Shown here in pieces: positions 7,094-9,135 of a stretch of 9,135 nt of DNA. Within the stretch, counting starts at the first letter, position 1. Every line of letters starts with the position of its first letter. A program made the position numbers and the translations under genes. Source of the stretch: an uncultured Collinsella sp. (lineage in GTDB: Bacteria > Actinomycetota > Coriobacteriia > Coriobacteriales > Coriobacteriaceae); the NCBI GenBank assembly GCA_900554985.1, contig USJQ01000028.1, positions 1-9,135 of the forward strand. The letters run 5' to 3'. Under the pieces are notes generated by a model. It had not been told where the DNA came from. It saw only the letters and a list, made by a program, of their open reading frames with translations, and did no database searches.

Positions 7094-9135
7094 GTGTTTT
7101 CTAAATATCCTCAACATATGGCTTCGCACAAGAACGCGGCGTCGGCCAAACTAAAAGGCCCGCGGAATGCGTCCGCGTGCGTTCAGCATGCCGCCAAAAA
7201 TATGTATCGCGCCAAGCCTTTGGCTGCAACGCGCGTTGTGGCAGCGGCGATTTCGGTCGCTGCGGTCGGCGTATTTGGCACGGTCGCCTTTGAGTTGGCC
7301 CAGAGTAATCTGAGCTTCGATCCTTCGGGGTATATCGCTGCATACAGTCACGGTGACGCGGAGTCCGGCGAGGCGTATCGGATCAGTCCGCTCTCGACGG
7401 ATGCCGAGGCAAATCGTCATGACGAGGATAGCGACAGCCGGGACACGAGCGCACGTGAGCAGCAGGCGCGGCTCGATAATGCGCAGGGACAGGTAAATCT
7501 GACGGGGCAAAGCGGCACGACCGCCTACAACGTTACCGGCAGCGCCGATGGAACGGGCGTAGGAGTTGCGGGTGGTTCGGGCAGCGGCGCGGGCGGCGCT
7601 GGCGGCTCGGGAGGCGGGCAAAACGTTCCCGTTATCAATGCGGGCGGAGCATCTGGCGGCAATGCCGGCGGCGGTGCGGGCGGTAACGGCGGTAGTGGCG
7701 GCTCGGCCACCTCGACGGCCAATTCCTACAAGTATCTTCTTGCGGACCCCGCGCCCCAAAAGGGCGCCCCCATGGGAGATACAACGTTCTTTACGCAGTT
7801 TAACGGTGCGGCCGGATTCATCGATCCCGTTAACGTGCAGATTTCGCCCATGGAGGATGCAATCTACGATGGGCAGATGCTCGACGCCTGGACGCTGTTC
7901 TGCGCCATGGATGTCCACTGGAGTGACGACAAGGGCCTCTACTATCTTGCCTGCACCAAGGACGAGTTCGCCTCGTTTCCGTATCTCCGCATCGACTCGT
8001 GGACCAATGCCGCGGGCGAGAAGAATCCGGCGCTGTGCTCGAGCCAGCCGCTCACGGTAAGCGTCTCGCTGCGCTTGTCGCAGGATACGGCGTGGACGAC
8101 GCGTAACGTTACCATCCAACCGGCGCGGTCGCGCCTGTTTGTGGTCGGCCAGCCCGATTCGATGGGCCAGCGAAGCGTGATTTGGAGCACGCTGAGCTCC
8201 AAGGAGAACCTGCTGGGTGTCAACACACAAGAAGCCTTTATGAAGCAGGCGGGCCATGTCGATTCGGAGGGCTACCTCAATGCCTTGTTGCTGGGGTGGC
8301 GCGAGAACGAGGCGGCCGTCCCGTATTTCTACACGCTGACACCCGGTCGCCATGTGGTGGTTCCCGGCGACGTCGTGTCCATCGGCCCCGCCTACAAGGT
8401 GCGTTTTCAGGGTTATGCTCTCGACGAGGACTATCGCTTTGACGACGACCCTACCAGCCTCAATAACTCACGCCTGCAGACGCTTGTCGATGTGGATGAG
8501 TCGGTCGTGTCGGTCGATGGCGGGGGCGAGACGCTCAGCGTTCCGCAGGGTGTGCAGGCGGTCGACGCCTATACCGACAGTCGTCAGCGTGAAGTCTTTA
8601 CGTGGCAGATCAACAATCTAGAGCTACCGTCCTCGGTGTACTACGTCAACGTCAATGCGGGCTTTCAAGTGCTCGATGCCTACCGTGTCGCGTCGGATAA
8701 CCCCGTCTATGCCGCAACGGATGAGGGTATCTTGACCTCTCGCGATGGCAAGGAGTATCTGGGCGTTCCCTACCATACGCGCGAGCTCGATGTTCCCGCC
8801 GATATTGCCCATGTCGTCATTCCCGATCGCAATAAGCTCGATCGTATTGTTCTGCACGCGTCCAAAGAGGGCGAGTTGCCCCAGATTGACGTGAGTAAGC
8901 TGCAGGACTGTACCCTGGTCGTTGACGATGCCGCGCTGCTCGATTTTATTACCGAGCACGCGGACGAACTAGAGAATGCCTACGGCGTATACGTGTCGCC
9001 CGCGACCAACCCCAGTGTCCAACTCACGTACTCACAGGGGCTGGTGTACAACATTAATTCGCAGCTCGAAAGCGACCTGTGCTATGTGCTCGATACGGGT
9101 TCCAATATTGCCCTGGGGCAGATTTCCCACACCAT
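7094..9135 (+). CDS. Membrane-anchored surface protein with Gly-rich stalk and BspA-like leucine-rich-repeat character (3' truncated)
   Basis: The frame stays open from GTG at 7094 to the window end: 680 codons plus 2 nt with no stop. Residues 1-44 are basic and presumably cytoplasmic. Residues 45-66 form one hydrophobic segment, without an evident cleavage site or lipobox, so an uncleaved type II anchor is likely. Residues 70-150 are polar, 153-204 are a Gly/Ser/Ala-rich linker, and about 210-460 form a presumably folded domain I do not recognise. From about 480 on, the pattern resembles BspA-type (LRR_5) repeats: DNPVYAATDEGILTSRDG, then EYLGVPYHTRELDVPADI and HVVIPDRNKLDRIVL. In that family, the NPxY-DGxL-DG-L-P unit alternates with a strand ending in iP. 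BspA-like proteins are typically surface proteins involved in adhesion. Its place last in the operon suggests it is a client or partner of the MoxR/DUF58/transglutaminase-like module. Family assignment is moderate because the repeats are degenerate and the C-terminus is missing. Confidence 0.75.
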   Translation, partial: MFSKYPQHMASHKNAASAKLKGPRNASACVQHAAKNMYRAKPLAATRVVAAAISVAAVGVFGTVAFELAQSNLSFDPSGYIAAYSHGDAESGEAYRISPLSTDAEANRHDEDSDSRDTSAREQQARLDNAQGQVNLTGQSGTTAYNVTGSADGTGVGVAGGSGSGAGGAGGSGGGQNVPVINAGGASGGNAGGGAGGNGGSGGSATSTANSYKYLLADPAPQKGAPMGDTTFFTQFNGAAGFIDPVNVQISPMEDAIYDGQMLDAWTLFCAMDVHWSDDKGLYYLACTKDEFASFPYLRIDSWTNAAGEKNPALCSSQPLTVSVSLRLSQDTAWTTRNVTIQPARSRLFVVGQPDSMGQRSVIWSTLSSKENLLGVNTQEAFMKQAGHVDSEGYLNALLLGWRENEAAVPYFYTLTPGRHVVVPGDVVSIGPAYKVRFQGYALDEDYRFDDDPTSLNNSRLQTLVDVDESVVSVDGGGETLSVPQGVQAVDAYTDSRQREVFTWQINNLELPSSVYYVNVNAGFQVLDAYRVASDNPVYAATDEGILTSRDGKEYLGVPYHTRELDVPADIAHVVIPDRNKLDRIVLHASKEGELPQIDVSKLQDCTLVVDDAALLDFITEHADELENAYGVYVSPATNPSVQLTYSQGLVYNINSQLESDLCYVLDTGSNIALGQISHT
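7550..7705 (+). repeat. Low-complexity GGC-rich tract encoding a Gly/Ser/Ala linker
   Basis: This stretch encodes residues 153-204 of the surface protein, about half of them glycine, in runs such as GGSGSGAGGAGGSGGG and GGNAGGGAGGNGGSGGS split by a short QNVPVINA segment. Codons are mixed (GGC, GGT, GGA, GGG), so it is a protein-level low-complexity region and not an exact DNA repeat. It probably works as a flexible stalk that holds the distal domain away from the membrane. Confidence 0.8.

Noticed and set aside
5978..7129. A 383-codon open frame on the minus strand
   Set aside because: It overlaps the transglutaminase-like gene, whose conserved motifs prove the + frame. The minus product is Arg/His-rich without recognisable domains.
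7550..7705. GGC-rich tract considered as a DNA tandem repeat or CRISPR-like array
   Set aside because: The unit length and codons vary, there are no conserved repeats with unique spacers, and the reading frame runs through it cleanly as a Gly-rich linker.
7151..8353. A 400-codon open frame on the minus strand
   Set aside because: It lies opposite the surface-protein gene. Its product is Arg/Ala/Gly-rich with no family motif, and it is explained by the GC-biased codons and Gly-rich tract of the real gene.

Overview
The window reads as a moderately GC-rich bacterial chromosome segment with every supported gene on the + strand, close spacing, and frequent TTG/GTG starts. Gene content and codon style suggest an actinobacterial gut commensal of the Coriobacteriia (Collinsella-like). 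That assignment is an inference from gene content and not from a marker gene. I see no tRNA, rRNA, CRISPR array, insertion sequence or phage gene.

Region 1 (1-865) is the end of an upstream transcription unit. It holds the last 44 codons of an unidentified gene, a compact short-chain dehydrogenase/reductase (SDR), and a strong stem-loop terminator whose A-rich and T-rich flanks could work in both directions.

Region 2 (about 872-9135, running off the right edge) looks like one operon of five genes. A plausible promoter is followed by: a soluble hybrid sensor histidine kinase (PAS, HisKA, HATPase, receiver); a MoxR-type AAA+ ATPase starting 2 nt later; a DUF58 protein; a polytopic membrane protein with an extracytoplasmic transglutaminase-like domain, starting 1 nt after the DUF58 stop; and a membrane-anchored surface protein with a glycine-rich stalk and BspA-like leucine-rich-repeat character, cut off by the window end.

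MoxR, DUF58 and transglutaminase proteins form a widely conserved cell-envelope module. MoxR ATPases are thought to act as chaperones, DUF58 proteins as membrane-associated partners, and the transglutaminase-like protein as the outward-facing component. Two things stand out here. The module is led by a cytoplasmic hybrid kinase and followed by a large surface protein. The transglutaminase-like domain has Ser where the catalytic Cys should be and Glu where the Asp should be, and its whole outside part contains no cysteine. An inferred model is a signal-controlled envelope system in which a non-canonical transglutaminase fold binds, or acts differently on, a surface protein made from the same operon.
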